NCBI RefSeq assembly: GCF_043641665.1
Contig: NC_092190.1
Coordinates: 20,573,548-20,637,547 of the forward strand
From: Enoplosus armatus
Taxonomy: Eukaryota > Chordata > Actinopteri > Centrarchiformes > Enoplosidae
Length of the DNA: 64,000 bases
Reading direction: 5' to 3'
Shown: positions 23,015 to 36,673 of the stretch, piece by piece
Layout: each line of letters begins with the position of its first letter
Position numbering within the stretch: the first letter of the stretch is position 1
Notes under the pieces: model-generated
What the model was told of the DNA's origin: nothing
Database searches by the model: none
The model's input: the letters and a program-made list of their open reading frames with translations, nothing else
Position numbers and translations under genes: made by a program

Positions 23015-23015
<1 letters not shown>

Positions 23016-23228
23016 CGCCTACTGCATACGCACATGCTGGCATATCCATCAGTAGACCATCGACTTGCACACGCACACTCAAAGACAAAAAGACACAATA
23101 ACGCACGCACCCGTCAACACACAGATGCAGACGCTTCGCTCTGAACTCCCGCTGGAGGGCCATGCTGCACTTTGTTGAACTCTCATGATACTAGCAGTCA
23201 GCCGCTGGGTATCTCCTCTCCTGTACTG

Positions 23229-23254
23229 CCCCCCCCCCCCCCCCCCCCCCCCCC
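23229..23254. repeat. Poly-C run (C26)
   Basis: Twenty-six consecutive C residues, the longest homopolymer in the window. The complementary G26 could form quadruplex structures. Confidence 0.95.
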
Positions 23255-26200
23255 ACAGCTCCAGCTCGTCTTCCACCCACTCCCCTCTATCTCCCTTTCT
23301 TCTCTATTGTCAGTGAAACAGATGTGCGCTCAGAACCAGACAGGCACCGACACCCTCATCACTGGAAGTTACTGAAGACATCCAAATGCACTGAGGATGC
23401 TGAGACGATGGGGCATGCACGTGTACATATGTTTATCAGTGATTTGCCAACCAACCGTCGCCAGTAATAGTCGTACCTGATCTGAAGTTAAATTAGCACA
23501 CCAATTGCAATTGCAATTGTACAAAACCATCAGTGTTGCTGCACACCATCTGAAAAGGCGAACATCCACATTTCTTCAACACAAACTATCAGGCCCGCCT
23601 TCCCACCAAAATTACTTGTTTTGCCAAGCAGGCTGTGGCATTCAATTCTCTCCCCTGCATTGCTTAAGGCAGGAAGAACCCATGGAATACATGATTTATT
23701 ATTCTGTTTTGCATTGATTCACTGCATCCATTGACATTCATGCATAATGGACGTGAATGTGAAATCGGTACCCAGGTGGGAAGAGGAGAAGCCTGCCATT
23801 GTTGGTTGTCTTTCTTTTGGGAGGAGGGACTGAGGCAAGCAAACTGTGGAAAGACCCAGGGCTGGGCCTGCAGGGGTTTCGGAGGTCCTGGGGTTTCGAG
23901 GCAGTTTCTATGACAAACAACAATGGCATCCATCACCATGCATTGATTGCTGCATCACATCAACTGTGTCTGTATTGTGCTTCCATTGAGACAACCCTCC
24001 TTCTACTCACCTGTTTCTGAGCATGTTGTGTTGTATTGTAAAAAAAGACATTAAGTGTGTATTGTGTGAGCTGATTGTGTGTGTGAAAGCGTAGAGTGCT
24101 ATGCCCTGGGGGTGATAGCATCACGCTGCGCCGTATCCATGTAATCGCCTATTGATTCTCTCTCTTTCTTAGCAGAGCTATAAATTTCCCCCATCATGGA
24201 CTCTTTCTGGCAGTGGTCACTGGGGACTCCATCCATGCTAACTGCCACTATGGGTATGAGGATGTACATCTGTTTTGCATTTTCTTTATGCACTGCTCAG
24301 TTTCTAACTTTGAACATTTCAGAGATTTCTTTTTTGTTGTTTTGATTTCTATGGATACATACAAACTGCAGCTGTCATTGTTTCAATTTTGCCAAATGTA
24401 GAGATGCATTCAGCGTGCATATTTATAAGTAAGCAACCTTTTCCTTTCAGTTTCAGTTACATTATCATCTACCTTTATTTCAGCTTTCTGCATCAGACTC
24501 AGAGTTAAATTAAAGCCATTTAAATGTTGCACTACATTGTTCCTCATTTTGCCTTAACGGAAGCATCTGGAAAAAACATATATGTGCTTTCTTGGTTGCA
24601 GGGCAGTAGCGTAAAAGTCAACAGAACCTAAAATTGCTTACCAATAAAAGTTTTTACTTTTTGTAAATACAGTGCATTAGTCTTCTCCTCAGACCACGTT
24701 GTAACTGAATGTGCACGAACAATGTGCAAGCCGTACACACTCACACACATATGGAACAATGGAATCATTCACTTACACTGTTTCTAGTCATTCAGACAAA
24801 ACAAACATGAAATAGAAAATGTATTTATTTAAGATGTCTCAAAGTGCAAAAATGCTTTTAAATTTAAAAAAAAAAAATGGCCAAGAGGGGACTTGCATCT
24901 CTAGCTGATGTTGACCTGACAAAGAGGGGACCCCCATAGCCTTGTACAATGGAACTGTCTGTGGTGAACACAGACTGAAAAGGGACATGACTATATACAA
25001 AGACTTGTTACATGTTTTTCTAAAATAATTTAACTATTGTTTTTAATATTTAAACATCTCCCTGTGATATAAATATTCTGATAATGATCACAGCCACTTT
25101 TAGAATAAATTGTTTTACCTGTAAATCATTTGTTACTTGGCTACATGCACTTCTATACACTTATCAAGAATATATATATATACATACTTTATTACATGCA
25201 TCTGGGTGTTAACCTTAGAAGAAATTAATGGAAACAACTGATGTATTATTGTCTTGCTCGCCTTTCCTAACTCAGAACTTGGCAAATACTTTATTTTTTA
25301 TCACATCTACCTGTACATTTTGTTCAGAACAAAATGAGTGAACCCTGTTTCAAGTATTTAAAGTCTCAGTTTTAAAGTCACAAAAAAGAAAAAGAAAAAA
25401 GACACAAACAACTCTCAAGTCCCCAACCTGTACTTGTTCACTGCACCTCGTCTTTGAGAAAAGCAGATGCTGACCCATATAAAAGCTGGTTCATGTCTAG
25501 TCGCTGATATGTTAGCTATGTCAGCAAAAGCAAGTATCAAAAAGAATATTAATGTAATGTAAACTATTACAGATGATTTAATTTGTGACATACTTGAGTA
25601 AATGCTTTGAAAATCTTAATTGTTGTAATATGATGGCGATATGTTCTGTGCTGGAGTGTGAATGTCACTCTGTGCTATCTAAGAGGGGACTTCTGTTGTA
25701 TTCTGACAGCCAACAGTGGACGACTGTCATTCAAGTGTTTTCTGCTATGTGCAAGAACTTGAACTTTATCGTTAAACACAATATTTCACATTTTATTTTC
25801 ATATAATTTAAATACATGCAAGGCAAATTAATTACCCCAAGTATTTCTTAATATATTTGCAGTTGCTTAACTGAATTAATTGCATTGCTATACGAGAAGA
25901 TTAAGGACACAAGTACATTTTAAAATTGACTGAAATCCTGCGTTCAGGAAAGGTTGTTTTTGACTGAAAATTTTAAAGGTCTGATAAAAGTCTGATGTTA
26001 GATGTGTTTTGAATGATTCATTTGAAAGAAAAGAAATGACTTTACTGCTTACCCTTTTATTTTTACATTTATTTTATAATACTTCTTAATTCCCTGCCTT
26101 CGCGGTAGCCCTTCATTTGAATACAGTGTGAGGCTTCAAACTAGTTAGGACATCCTCGAAAGTTGAGCCTTCATATATATGATATATCCTCTCTCTCTCA

Positions 26201-26954
26201 ACCAGTACACGTACATTAAGCACTATATGCTGAATGCAAGAGGAGCAGTTTGTTTGGAGGTGAGGGCACTACTAATCTAATCGATATGCACCAGTGTTGA
26301 GCTGGGAACATGATGTAACTAATGTGGAGATACATAAACGTACAATCTTTATGTATGATGGCATACACACACACAAACACACACACACACACATTTCGTA
26401 CTTCATGTCATTTGACATACTTCCTCCCTCTTTTACACACATACTCCTGAGTGTTGAGGTGTAATTTGTATTTTCAAAATAACTGCAGCCTTACCTTCCT
26501 ACTTTATGTCACCATGCACGTCAATCACAAACAGCCAAACAAAACCTCTTCTGTCACGTACACACCAGAAGACTGACAGCCAGCAGAGTAAATACAGATG
26601 TGTGTGACCAATATCAAACTCTCAAGGCTGTTTTGATTGAATGTTCAATTACGTGCTATTTAAAGGCCCGTGTGTCAGCGGGGTGAGCGGTGGTGTGCTG
26701 TGAAGGGCATCCTGTAATCATGCTTTAAGTTTGACAGTTTGAGTTTTCCTGTGCCCTCACGGTTCACACTGATGAAGTGCAGAATTGATTAGCGCGACGG
26801 AAAGTTGAAAATTGAGGCCTAGGTTGAAACTGATCATAATTATACTTTAACTAAGTTTATTGTCACTCTACTCTCTCTCCTATCGTAATGTGGAGCTTTG
26901 ATGCGTAATCAGGATTGCGATAATTTGATGGTGCGTAGCCAGTTTTGAAGTAGC

Positions 26955-26958
<4 letters not shown>
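23255..26958. other. AT-rich non-coding stretch
   Basis: No recognisable exon or full repeat is seen. It includes (CAATTG)3 at 23,502-23,519, a short AT run near 25,170 and an AC-rich run at 26,363-26,393. The 24.4-26.2 kb part is very AT-rich and could be a long UTR or intron, but nothing fixes this. Confidence 0.45.
26363..26393. repeat. (AC)n microsatellite, interrupted
   Basis: AC dinucleotides with one AAAC interruption. Confidence 0.9.

Positions 26959-27002
<44 letters not shown>
26959..27002. repeat. (TC)22 microsatellite
   Basis: Perfect 44-base run, the longest uninterrupted dinucleotide repeat in the window. Confidence 0.97.
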
Positions 27003-27005
<3 letters not shown>

Positions 27006-27899
27006 AAACAACTAAATGTGGCTGTTTGTTGGCAGTCTTCACTTGTTTTATGCAGAATACTAACTACATTTTACGATCCCACTTGAATATGAAAAAACCC
27101 TGGCCAGTACAGACCTTTGCTCAGCAAGGGAAGCGTGAAAACATCAAAGCTACAGTATTTGCAACCACCCAGGGCCGATGGGTGGAGGCTCCTTACAATA
27201 GATGCTGAGTTCATGTTCATTCCAAAGGTCCAGTTCTGATTTCAAGCGATTGTAGAGGCCAGGTCATTAATGTCATGTCACCAGAAAGGAACGATACCTG
27301 GATGATACTTGCAGAATGATAAGAAGCATTATGTCGCTGAACGAATCCATACTCCTGGGGTACATGATGACCGTGGTTGGATGAAATCGGTCTGCTTCAA
27401 TGTTGAGGTGTGCTCTGGAATCAAGCTGTAGGTCTACAGGTATTAAACCCTTAACAAGCAGTAGCGGTAGAGAGAGAAATCTGTCTAAGGCAGGGAAAGC
27501 AAGACACAACAAGTACGCATGTAAAGGTTGTGGTTTATTTTCCTACATTTTTGTTAACTTTTATTTACATCGGTGCTTGTTGCTTTGTTCCAAGCCACAC
27601 ACCTATTATTAAAACACATATATTTCCCTTGGTATATGAAATGATGCACAAGACAGAGTAAGTTACCATATTTCCATTTGATGGAATGGCACAGCCTTAA
27701 AAATCATGGAGTCTTGGGTTTGGAAAATGGCCTCCAAGGAAACTGTCCCCCCCAGAAAAACAAGGAATACCCAATATATTGTCAAAGCCGCCTAGTATGA
27801 AGGAATTATGAGCAAAAAGGGGAAATAGTGTGATGTGGTCATAGAGCCACAGAGTTTGCAGAGGGAGGAGGCTGTGGTGGTTTGATGGGTCAACAAAAC

Positions 27900-28050
27900 T
27901 CTGGGAAAACGCTGTTTGCAGTCAACGTTGGTTTCTTTTCATCATGACCATGATCGTTCCCTAACCCCATCCAAGTCTTCTTTGTGCCTAAACTTAAATG
28001 AACCTTAACCATAGTGGCGTCTGATCACAACAGAGGTTGTGATGTTTTGG
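27900..28050 (+). repeat. Dispersed fish repeat with CCTAAC-type phrases
   Basis: It contains CAACGTTGGTTTCTTTTCAT, GACCATGATCGTTCCCTAAC and TTTGTGCCTAAACTTAAATG, then CCTTAACCATAGTG. This order matches a low-complexity-like dispersed repeat common in teleosts. Related but weaker CCCTAACC-type phrases occur near 56,000 and 61,660. Confidence 0.45.
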
Positions 28051-31000
28051 GTCAGCCAATAGGGAAAATCCAAAAAGTGTCATACTGTATGTGCTCCTCC
28101 GGAGGGAGAGTACAAATGACATATATTGCCGTTTAACTTGGAGGACTTGTTGCTCACATATCATTACTCAAGCCTGTGCAGCTGCAACCGCACATGACAA
28201 GTCCAATGCCTCCCGTTGCCGTTGGGGTGATCTGGCATAATCTGAATTTTATCCATCATCATCCTACAGTCCCAATGTGTCTTAGCCCATGGAATGCCTA
28301 TGGCAGCGGCTTATGGATAGAAGACATACCATGCCTGGTTGTTATAACTCATACAGGTAAGAGGGAAATTGATGATATGCTCCAAAATTGGTCATTGCAC
28401 CACAGAACTGTATTGTATTGTTAATGTCTATTACTTACAGGAATTTAGCAGAGATTTCAACGTCTCACTAGACTGGCCATAATGTCCGTAATAACTCACC
28501 TTTACTCCTGCTCACCGAAGACCTGCCATCACACTAGTCATTGGAGCCCACACCTGTTAGACCGTGATCCTTAACAGTAGCCCTGAAGTAGCGATCAGTC
28601 GACTCGTGTCACCCCTCGACAGTTTGCCACATCGTGTAGAGCTGTTCAGGCATATTTCATTCCTCCTACAAAATAAGACTCGGGCTGAATGTACATTTTG
28701 ACTGTCAGAAAGCGAAAGCTTAAAAGCAATTGCTCTACAATTTTGTAACCATAGAGAGCAGACATAAGGGTATATAGGGCCCCTGGACAGGTTAGATCAT
28801 TGTGTTTAATAGAAACTCTTTAACTCCCTCTCTGTCAATCTCTCTCTTGCTCACCTACTCGGCCATCATGGGGGGGGCTGCAGAAAAGCAGGGAGTGACA
28901 CATATGGACACATCTGTGAGCAGAATGGCAGAGTTCAGACTCCTGCACAGAGAGATACACAGAAAGACAACGCTGTGGCTTATTTCTGTGTGAAAAGTAG
29001 AAATATAAGCTGCGTTTGTGTTGTCGTAATGTTTGCAGGTCAAAGAACCACCAATCTCATTTCAGCCCTGAATGTCACTGATATGACCTCGCTCATCTGG
29101 GCGAGGGTGCAAGGATGCATGCAAAGTGCATGTGTATTATGTGTGCTGGTAATACCCGTCTGTACAGACTGGGTCTAGAGATGTATGTGTATTTTGATAT
29201 GAATAAAACATGGAGCATGCACTGGAAGCGCAATCTTCCTCCCGTCTAAATGTGCTGCATTTGTACTAATTAGGACCCAGCAACACAGCAACGGGAAGGC
29301 TTTCTAACATGCATTTAGAGTCCCGTTCACTGTTCTAACAGCCCAAGCGATGCTTTCCCATCAGTGATGAAGAAACCTCCTCCCACGTGTGATGGCTGAG
29401 ATATCCATTCCTTATCTTCCAACATACAGCTTCCGATGCATAATAAATTAGTTTGTGCAAAAGCATTATGAAGCGTATGAAATGCACACTGTGAGTTCAG
29501 TGGATATCCATCAAAGTTGGGGGTATCTAAAAACTATTACCAACGTTTGCATTAACATGTAGTACAACAGAAAGAAAATCTGAACACAACACACACTAGT
29601 TATAATTCAAAGCCACAACAATTACATGTGGCGTGAACACTGTACTCAAGCACTCAAAACTGTGAGACAGAGAAGAGAGAGAAAGAGATGACCTAGTTAT
29701 TATAGTTTATATAAATGCAGTTCTACCAGAGTACAACCTACTCTGCAAACTTTGAGCAGCCTCTACAGTTTCACACCTGGATCAATAAAGAGCTAGAACC
29801 ACGTCACCACATCTTAATGAAACATACTGTACAAACGACCTAAGTGATTACTGCACGGCGGCAGTGATTAAAAGTAGAACTTTATCAATGTAACCTTATG
29901 TGGATGGTAGCCCTCTGAAGGCAGACGTCCACTCTTGCTGATTAGTTTGCTGACTGCACCTTGCTGTCTCTTGTCAGGGATCTGGCTGACAGGATGATCC
30001 GATCAGAAATTGACACAGTGGGCTGTAGACCGGCTGTAGATTCTGGATCAAAGACTGTCAGGCGTCTATCTTTCAGAAAAGCTGATGCTAGCTTGTAGTT
30101 ATAATACATAAGATGCACTAGGTAGCCTATAACACACACAAATAACCCTGTAAAAAGTGGGAAAACAATCTACTATTGTAGCCAGGTTGGATAAATGCTG
30201 TAATTGTTCCCATTAACGCTACCAGACGACTGTCACTTTTAGGGAACCTTTTAGAGTACTAAGTAATGGAACTATGTAAAGATAGACCAGGGACGAGGAA
30301 GCTATTTTGTTTCAACATTTAAAATTGATGTGTACAAGCATATTGTGAGACATTGCACATTGTGGTGGATGCTAACAGAGATACGGAGTATTGCCTGTAG
30401 CCCGGTCATGTTGAAGCAGACTTTCATCATCGCTTGGCATTTGATTGTCTTTTTGGAAGCTTGTTACGACGTAGTTAACCTCTAAGAACAAGTATTTTAT
30501 TCCGATTTAGATGTAAAATTGTGGTTTCATGGATGCTATCTTTCAGTACAGTGCAGTTCGGTGCTCATCACGTGTGTATTTGTATGCACTGACCAGTCGG
30601 TATGAAGACAGGTTTTATACATTTGTTGAAGTATTTTATGAGTCAATGATGATACACGTTACAACAGACTGGAGAGATCTGTAAGGGTTACAGTGAAGAG
30701 GAGTTCCGATTTTAGCTACATGTACAAGAACTACAGTATGTGCAAAGACCATAGCTCTTGATTATAGCGTTTGTCCATTTTTATTTTGCCCATTTTTAGT
30801 TCAGTTTAAACCACTGAAAACAAATTCAACAGGCTACATATGAGTTCAAACCTTTTTATTATAATATTGTAATAATGTGTGTCCTTGTAAGCAAGGGAGT
30901 CAAACGTTTGGAAGCACCTGATGTGATTGTAAAGTTTGGTGTCTATCTAAAACCAATTTAGATCACATTGTCAGACATTTCCTGTTGAAAACAGCCAGGC

Positions 31001-32175
31001 TTTATCATGTATCAGGACTGTTTCGCCTGTTTAAATCCCAATTACAACTGTGAAAAAAAACACTTTTTGAGCAACACAATCCCAAATGTAATTATTCCGA
31101 TCCAAATGTGGCATATTAAAGCTCTAATGTCCCAATTAAAATACAAACTTTCTGCCTCATTTACCTGGCTGTCAAAACCCACATAAATGAAAGGACATTG
31201 CGTTGTGTCAAACAAGCAAAATAAAATCAATGATCGGCCTGTTTTGGTGGGAAATGTAGTTTCTGTTTGATGATGCACCTGAGACTCAACGCTCGAAGAC
31301 ACCAAGGTAACAGATGTTGTGTGCCGTGGGAGCATCCACCCCCACCCCCCTCCTTTCCTTTCCTCCTTCCACTCCTCCAGTGATGTAAGGTCCCCCCTGG
31401 CATTTTTTTTTCTCAGCCCTGAAATTCACAAACAACGTCCTTGTAACTTATTTCTCCCTAAACTCCTTTCCACCATCTGTTTCAGAGCAGGTCATGTACT
31501 GAGTGGAAGGGGAAAATATTGAGAAGGAAGGCAGGAGGTAAAAAAGAAAGACATGCTTGACGGGCTCTGCACTAGACTCCCAGGCATTAGGGATACGTTC
31601 AACAAGAGCTGGCGTTCCGTGTTGGTTGACAACAACAGAAGTACATCACAACAGCTCTAACTGACAGCTTGCCAGTGCCAGTTTATATTTGCTAACAAGC
31701 ACGTCAATTTCCCATTAGCGTCCTTGTGGGAGAGACAGTGTGAGGTCTACAAAAGGGGATTCAAGACAGACTCTCATAAAAATTACATCAGATAAGGTGA
31801 TTCAGCCCATTGAACCGTAGCCGTATTGGGAGCAATTTTGAGTTTCCATTAATAGTAAGAGACGGGCAAACGTGTGGAGGAAATATCCTGAGTTTTCTAT
31901 TCTAATCAGTATTCTGAAGTACAGGGACTCTGCATTACCTTCTAAAAAGACTTAGAATAGGTGGATGAATATCTGAACTCCCACCATGCTGCCTTTTTCT
32001 TCTCCTCTCTCCTTATACAAACCCAGATATTCTGTCTTAGCTTCTCCGACTCTGATATTCACCTTCTCTTTCCTCTTTATTCCCCCTCCTTTCTCACTGA
32101 CATTCCACTCTTTATCCCAGATCTTGCTCCATCTCCCTCCCCTTCAGGCCTTATCACTACCCTACCAGCACTGCC
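28051..32175. other. Non-coding stretch, no confirmed gene
   Basis: No family is recognised. A possible terminal exon at 29,979-30,098 is discussed under findings. Confidence 0.45.
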
Positions 32176-32245
32176 ACACACCCACACACTCTCTCAATCA
32201 CACACACACGCACACACACACACACACACATACACACACATACGC
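32176..32245. repeat. (CA)n microsatellite, interrupted
   Basis: CA-rich tract with CTCTCTCAAT and CACG/CATA interruptions. The overlapping 108- and 126-codon frames are made by this tract and by the pyrimidine-rich DNA before it. Confidence 0.93.
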
Positions 32246-32993
32246 ACGCCTCAGCCCCCACCCCTCGCCCCCTGTCCTTCATTTTAGTTTCAGGCGTCTG
32301 TCTCTTCAACTCCAGCGGTGTAGCCGGCTAGCTAGCTGTCAGGGCCTGGGAGCTGTCTGCCTCTGATTATGCTATCATATTGCTCTGCCGGTGCAGTTGT
32401 CTCCCGTTCGGACCAAGAGGAATCCAGTTTCATATTGGCCATTAATGTTTAACGAGACAGGAGTTTGAAGGTGGGTGTGGGGAGCCAGTGACCCTGAGGG
32501 CTAGATCCGATTCAGCTTTGAGTGTGAGTGTGACGCTGGTTTAGCACATACTGTACACAGACAACATGTATTTACATTCAACAGTGTACAACAAGAACAG
32601 ACACAAATGCAGAGCTTCTGAGAAATAATAATTTTCCAAGTTTTCATCCTGTGTCCCTGATTGTTCAGTTATCTCTTGGCACTGTACTGTCAAATATATG
32701 TCCAAAAATAGAGTTTTTTATCCTGGATTTATTGCTTCTAATTTGTTCCAGTGACCAACCATGGCGCGAAAACTAAAACATGCCCAAAAAGCACATTCCC
32801 CATAGACCACCATTATAAAAGAGACGTCTACTGACAGGACACTTACTTATACTTCACGTTACAATATTTTTGATGACTCATCTTGAAGCATAATTTATCA
32901 AATTTGGGGCCACTAGCTAACCTCGCCCATCATAACAAAACATTTGACCACTTATAGCTGTAGGTGCTAGCAGAGCAATATCATGGGTCAAAG

Positions 32994-33011
32994 GTGTGTG
33001 TGTGTGTGTGT
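32994..33011. repeat. (GT)9 microsatellite
   Basis: Perfect dinucleotide run seen directly. Confidence 0.93.
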
Positions 33012-33820
33012 CATAATTGGACAACAGAGGCGAGTCCATGGGCACTTCAATTTCAAACAGCAACTGCTGTAGAGGATGCTGATTTGTCTTTGAATATGGA
33101 AAGTGAACCCCAGGAACATCCTCTTTTCAGAAAGACTGTTGAAAGAAATGCTGAATGAGACATTGCATCGAGTTACAGAAGCTAGTGGAACAGAGGCACG
33201 CCCACTTTTGAGCCTTTTGTGACTTTAAAGAAGCGTAACAATTAAATACCTACAGTTCACCTCCAATGTAAACTGTAATTTCTATGACAACCTTGGAGGT
33301 CTGTATAATGCCAACAGGTTTCTGTGGGGTAAGCTGTAGATACCATAAATTTCCACCCCATGCCCATTACAGAGATCACCGCCCATCATCTGGTAGCTAT
33401 CTGGCTGTCTGCCAATAGCAGAGTCATTAACAGAACTTTAGTTGATGGAAGAAAGTGCTCCGACAAGAGGGAAAAAGATGGAAAGAGTTGAGAGAGAAAC
33501 ATAACTGTGACTGATATGCCATTGTTTCTAGTTCTCATTTTCAAGTATTGATTGTTGTTCAGAGCAAAGCTTTTAGTTTTAGCAGAGGGTGAACTGTGGT
33601 GATGACGATGTTCTCTACTCTTCAGTCGGAAAACACTGTTGCATTCCATAACTTTCTACATGTTGTTGAGAAGTACTGAAATTATGTCCAAGCTACAAGC
33701 TTTGTGTAATCGTCTATAAAGCTAGCTGAATGATAATGTTCTTGATTACTATTATTTTATAGCAAGAAACCCAGACCGAAAGACAAACAAAACTTACTAC
33801 AAATGATGCGGCCACATTGC
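33012..33820. other. Unassigned non-coding stretch
   Basis: No gene, repeat or RNA is recognised here. Confidence 0.45.
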
Positions 33821-33903
33821 TTGTAGTTTTGTGTCTCTTTTTAGTCTTTTTGTGTCCCTTTGTAGTCTTTTTGTGTCCCTTTGTAGTCTTTTTGCATCTC
33901 TTC
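33821..33903. repeat. 21-bp minisatellite
   Basis: The unit TTTTTGTGTCCCTTTGTAGTC is repeated about three to four times, with the outer copies diverged. On the minus strand the 21-bp period preserves frame and yields a Lys-rich heptad-like peptide (KTTKGHK), a by-product of the repeat. The motif is a common teleost tandem repeat. Confidence 0.85.
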
Positions 33904-36673
33904 TTGTGTTCAAATCTGTTTGATTTACATTTCCCAGACTCTTCTATTGGCTTCATTGCAGAGGTTAGGGTGATAAAAAGTGACTGACAACATCAGTGCA
34001 GGGTGTGCAAGGCCTTTCAGTGAGTGGAGCTGGCTCAGATGTCATCACACTGCCTAAATGTGGAACTGTGGACATGTGATATAAGGTGGTCGAATATGGG
34101 TATATGGTAACCCATCTCTGTTCAAAGACGGTCTGTGGTGCAGGATGTAGATGGCTTTCTTGATGTTTCTCTGGCCGTCCACTGACTCCTGGTTGATGAC
34201 CTTTGACCCCTTCCCCGAATTACTCTGATCTTCACAGTTGATGTTGTCTGTTTCCAGTGTTCATTCAGTCTCTTGTCCAGGGTCTTTGCCACCACAAGTG
34301 ATGTTATGATATATATCGTCACTTTTCCTCTCCAGGGATACTAAGTGTAAAGTCAGTCCAGCCATGCAACGTAACTAACTGTATGAAGAGCGGGCTGAAG
34401 CTGTTTGGCTACATAACATGCCGACAGCCTATAATTTCTCATTTCAAATTCATGGTTTTCAAAAGAGAGAAACAAGAGTTTGACAGTTAAACTCTTTTTC
34501 CTGTGTGCATATGAAAAACTAAAATTAAAAAACAACAACAAGGAGAAAGGGATAAACTGTCCACACTGCTAAAATATGTCAGACTAAGAGCTCAGATCAG
34601 CCTCCCTGATAAGAATCCTTTCGCTCATCAGATTTCATTTGAATTTAAATAGGGAGAGTGACTTTCTATCAACACACTCTAAAATCCTTTGTGAATGAGA
34701 GCCCAGAGGACTGGATGAGGCACTGTGCAGTTTGAGAAGAAAAATGAAAATGACTCATGAGTCCTTCTGAAATAAAACCACTGTCAAATCAGTTAAAAAA
34801 GGAATTTGTCAAAATGTAGATTGGAAATAAAAATGCAGTTAAATACATTTAAGAACTGAGTGGCATATCACTAACTAGCATTTAAAATGTTTAGAAATAA
34901 ATAAAATAAAGATATTGTCAATTAATAAGTGAACATGAAATACATATAAGCCAGTGGTTACACTTTGTTATTGCCTATTTATTTATTTAGCTATTTATTT
35001 TTCTAGTTACTAATTAGTCATTTAAGTGTCATTTAGTGACACATTTATTTCTTGTGATATTTACTGTATGCCCATGTGTATCAATGCCTTCAATTATATA
35101 TTAACACATTTCATTGCTTATTTGTTTTTCGATAGATCTATTAGATCCTATTAGCTCATAATTTTAGCTGTACAGGCTGTGACAGACCCACTCACATTGT
35201 GTAAACAAACAGACAGCATTGTCAACTTTGGTGTGTAAGATATGAGCAGTGATTATTTCACTGGTAGTCAAAGAGTAACTTCTTTGGGAGAAAGAATGAG
35301 CTGTCAGAGGAACATTTAACACATTTAAAAACATGTTTAGAAAAAATAAAAATGTGTTCCCATTGCCTAAAGGCATCTTTGATATGACTCTATGTCAACA
35401 GTTGGTGATATTTACACTGGCAGTTACTCATGATTTGTGGGTGTTCCACTTTGACTAATGCTTAATATCACAAAAGATTATACACAAGCTTCTACACTTT
35501 CAGTATTTTTCAAAAATCATTTTGCAAAAGGCCTAAAAGGGTAAAGATAAGGGTTCAGTTTTGAGGAAGGTTGTTATTATTCCTTTTTATCCAGAGCCAC
35601 TAAAATTAATTAATTAATTACTTTTTATTTCTGCACAGTTTGACAGTTTGAGTGAGTCCGAAAATTAGGCTCAAATCCATAAAGAATAGAATTGTACCTA
35701 AAATTGAAGTTATAATCTTAATATGGTTTCGTAAAGACTTGGTTCTAGGTCCCGTCGTTTTTACATATCATGTCCACACTGCAGAGTGTTTGTCTGCTTG
35801 TCCTGTGACATACTATCCCATGGTACATCAATAGCTGTCTGAGGCAAGACCTCCATTACTGGTTTTGTGTTGCATGCATCCAAGGCCCATTGCCCGGAAA
35901 TGTCGGTTCCTTCTCTGATCTGTGTCTCCACACATATGCTGCTGTGGCAGTATCGGACAGCTCCTGCGACTAATGGCGTCGACGCTCAGCGGCTGAAAAC
36001 CAATCCATCACACAAAAAAAACGGTGAGGGGGGGGGGGGGAGAGGCAGGAGGTGGTGAAAAAAACAATGGCGGCGCTGTACTTCATAGTTTTAAAAGGCT
36101 ATTCATCACAACGCTCCCACTGTCACACTCCCTGCCTGTATATCCATGGGGGGAATCAACCCCATGCCAAACTCATTTATGGGAGCGGACATGGAGAAAT
36201 GACCCATCATGAAGTCACACAGACAGACCGCAGGCTATCGGAGATACATGGATGTGTTGCGTCTAATGCTGCCAAATACCTGTACTATTAGCTGACATAC
36301 TGTATCCCCAAGATCAGCTAAGGGCTGACATTAGATCAGAGTGCTTGAGAGGGACATTTCCATATACAGACCTGAGTGGCATGTCTGCACAACACCTGCC
36401 AGTGACTCACACTTCACTTTTGCCAAAGATGACAGTGACTTTACCAAAACATTACAATAGCAGATGCTTTTGAGTATGAAAAAGTAAAATAAATTGAAAA
36501 AAGGTAAAAAATATTACAACATGAATACCACCATGTACACATAATGCTGAACATGAGCAGCAAGGTCAGACTGTTAAAACAGCACATTTTAAAGGAAAAT
36601 GAGATAATAAACTTAAAAAATGCAGATACTTCCACACAAGGCACGCAGAGTCACTGAATGATTTAATGAGGAT
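33904..36673. other. AT-rich non-coding stretch
   Basis: No exon or clear transposon is seen. It includes (TTAA)-type runs near 35,605 and a G13 run at 36,028-36,040. Confidence 0.45.
36028..36040. repeat. Poly-G run (G13)
   Basis: Seen directly. Confidence 0.93.

Noticed and set aside
22792..23163. Minus-strand 123-codon frame
   Set aside because: It crosses the (CA) microsatellite, giving a Cys-Val repeat, and has no domain.
31961..32366. Overlapping + frames of 108 and 126 codons
   Set aside because: They are created by a CT-rich stretch and a CA microsatellite giving His-Thr repeats.
33821..33903. Direct repeats that could suggest a CRISPR array
   Set aside because: Units are contiguous without spacers; this is a minisatellite in a vertebrate genome.
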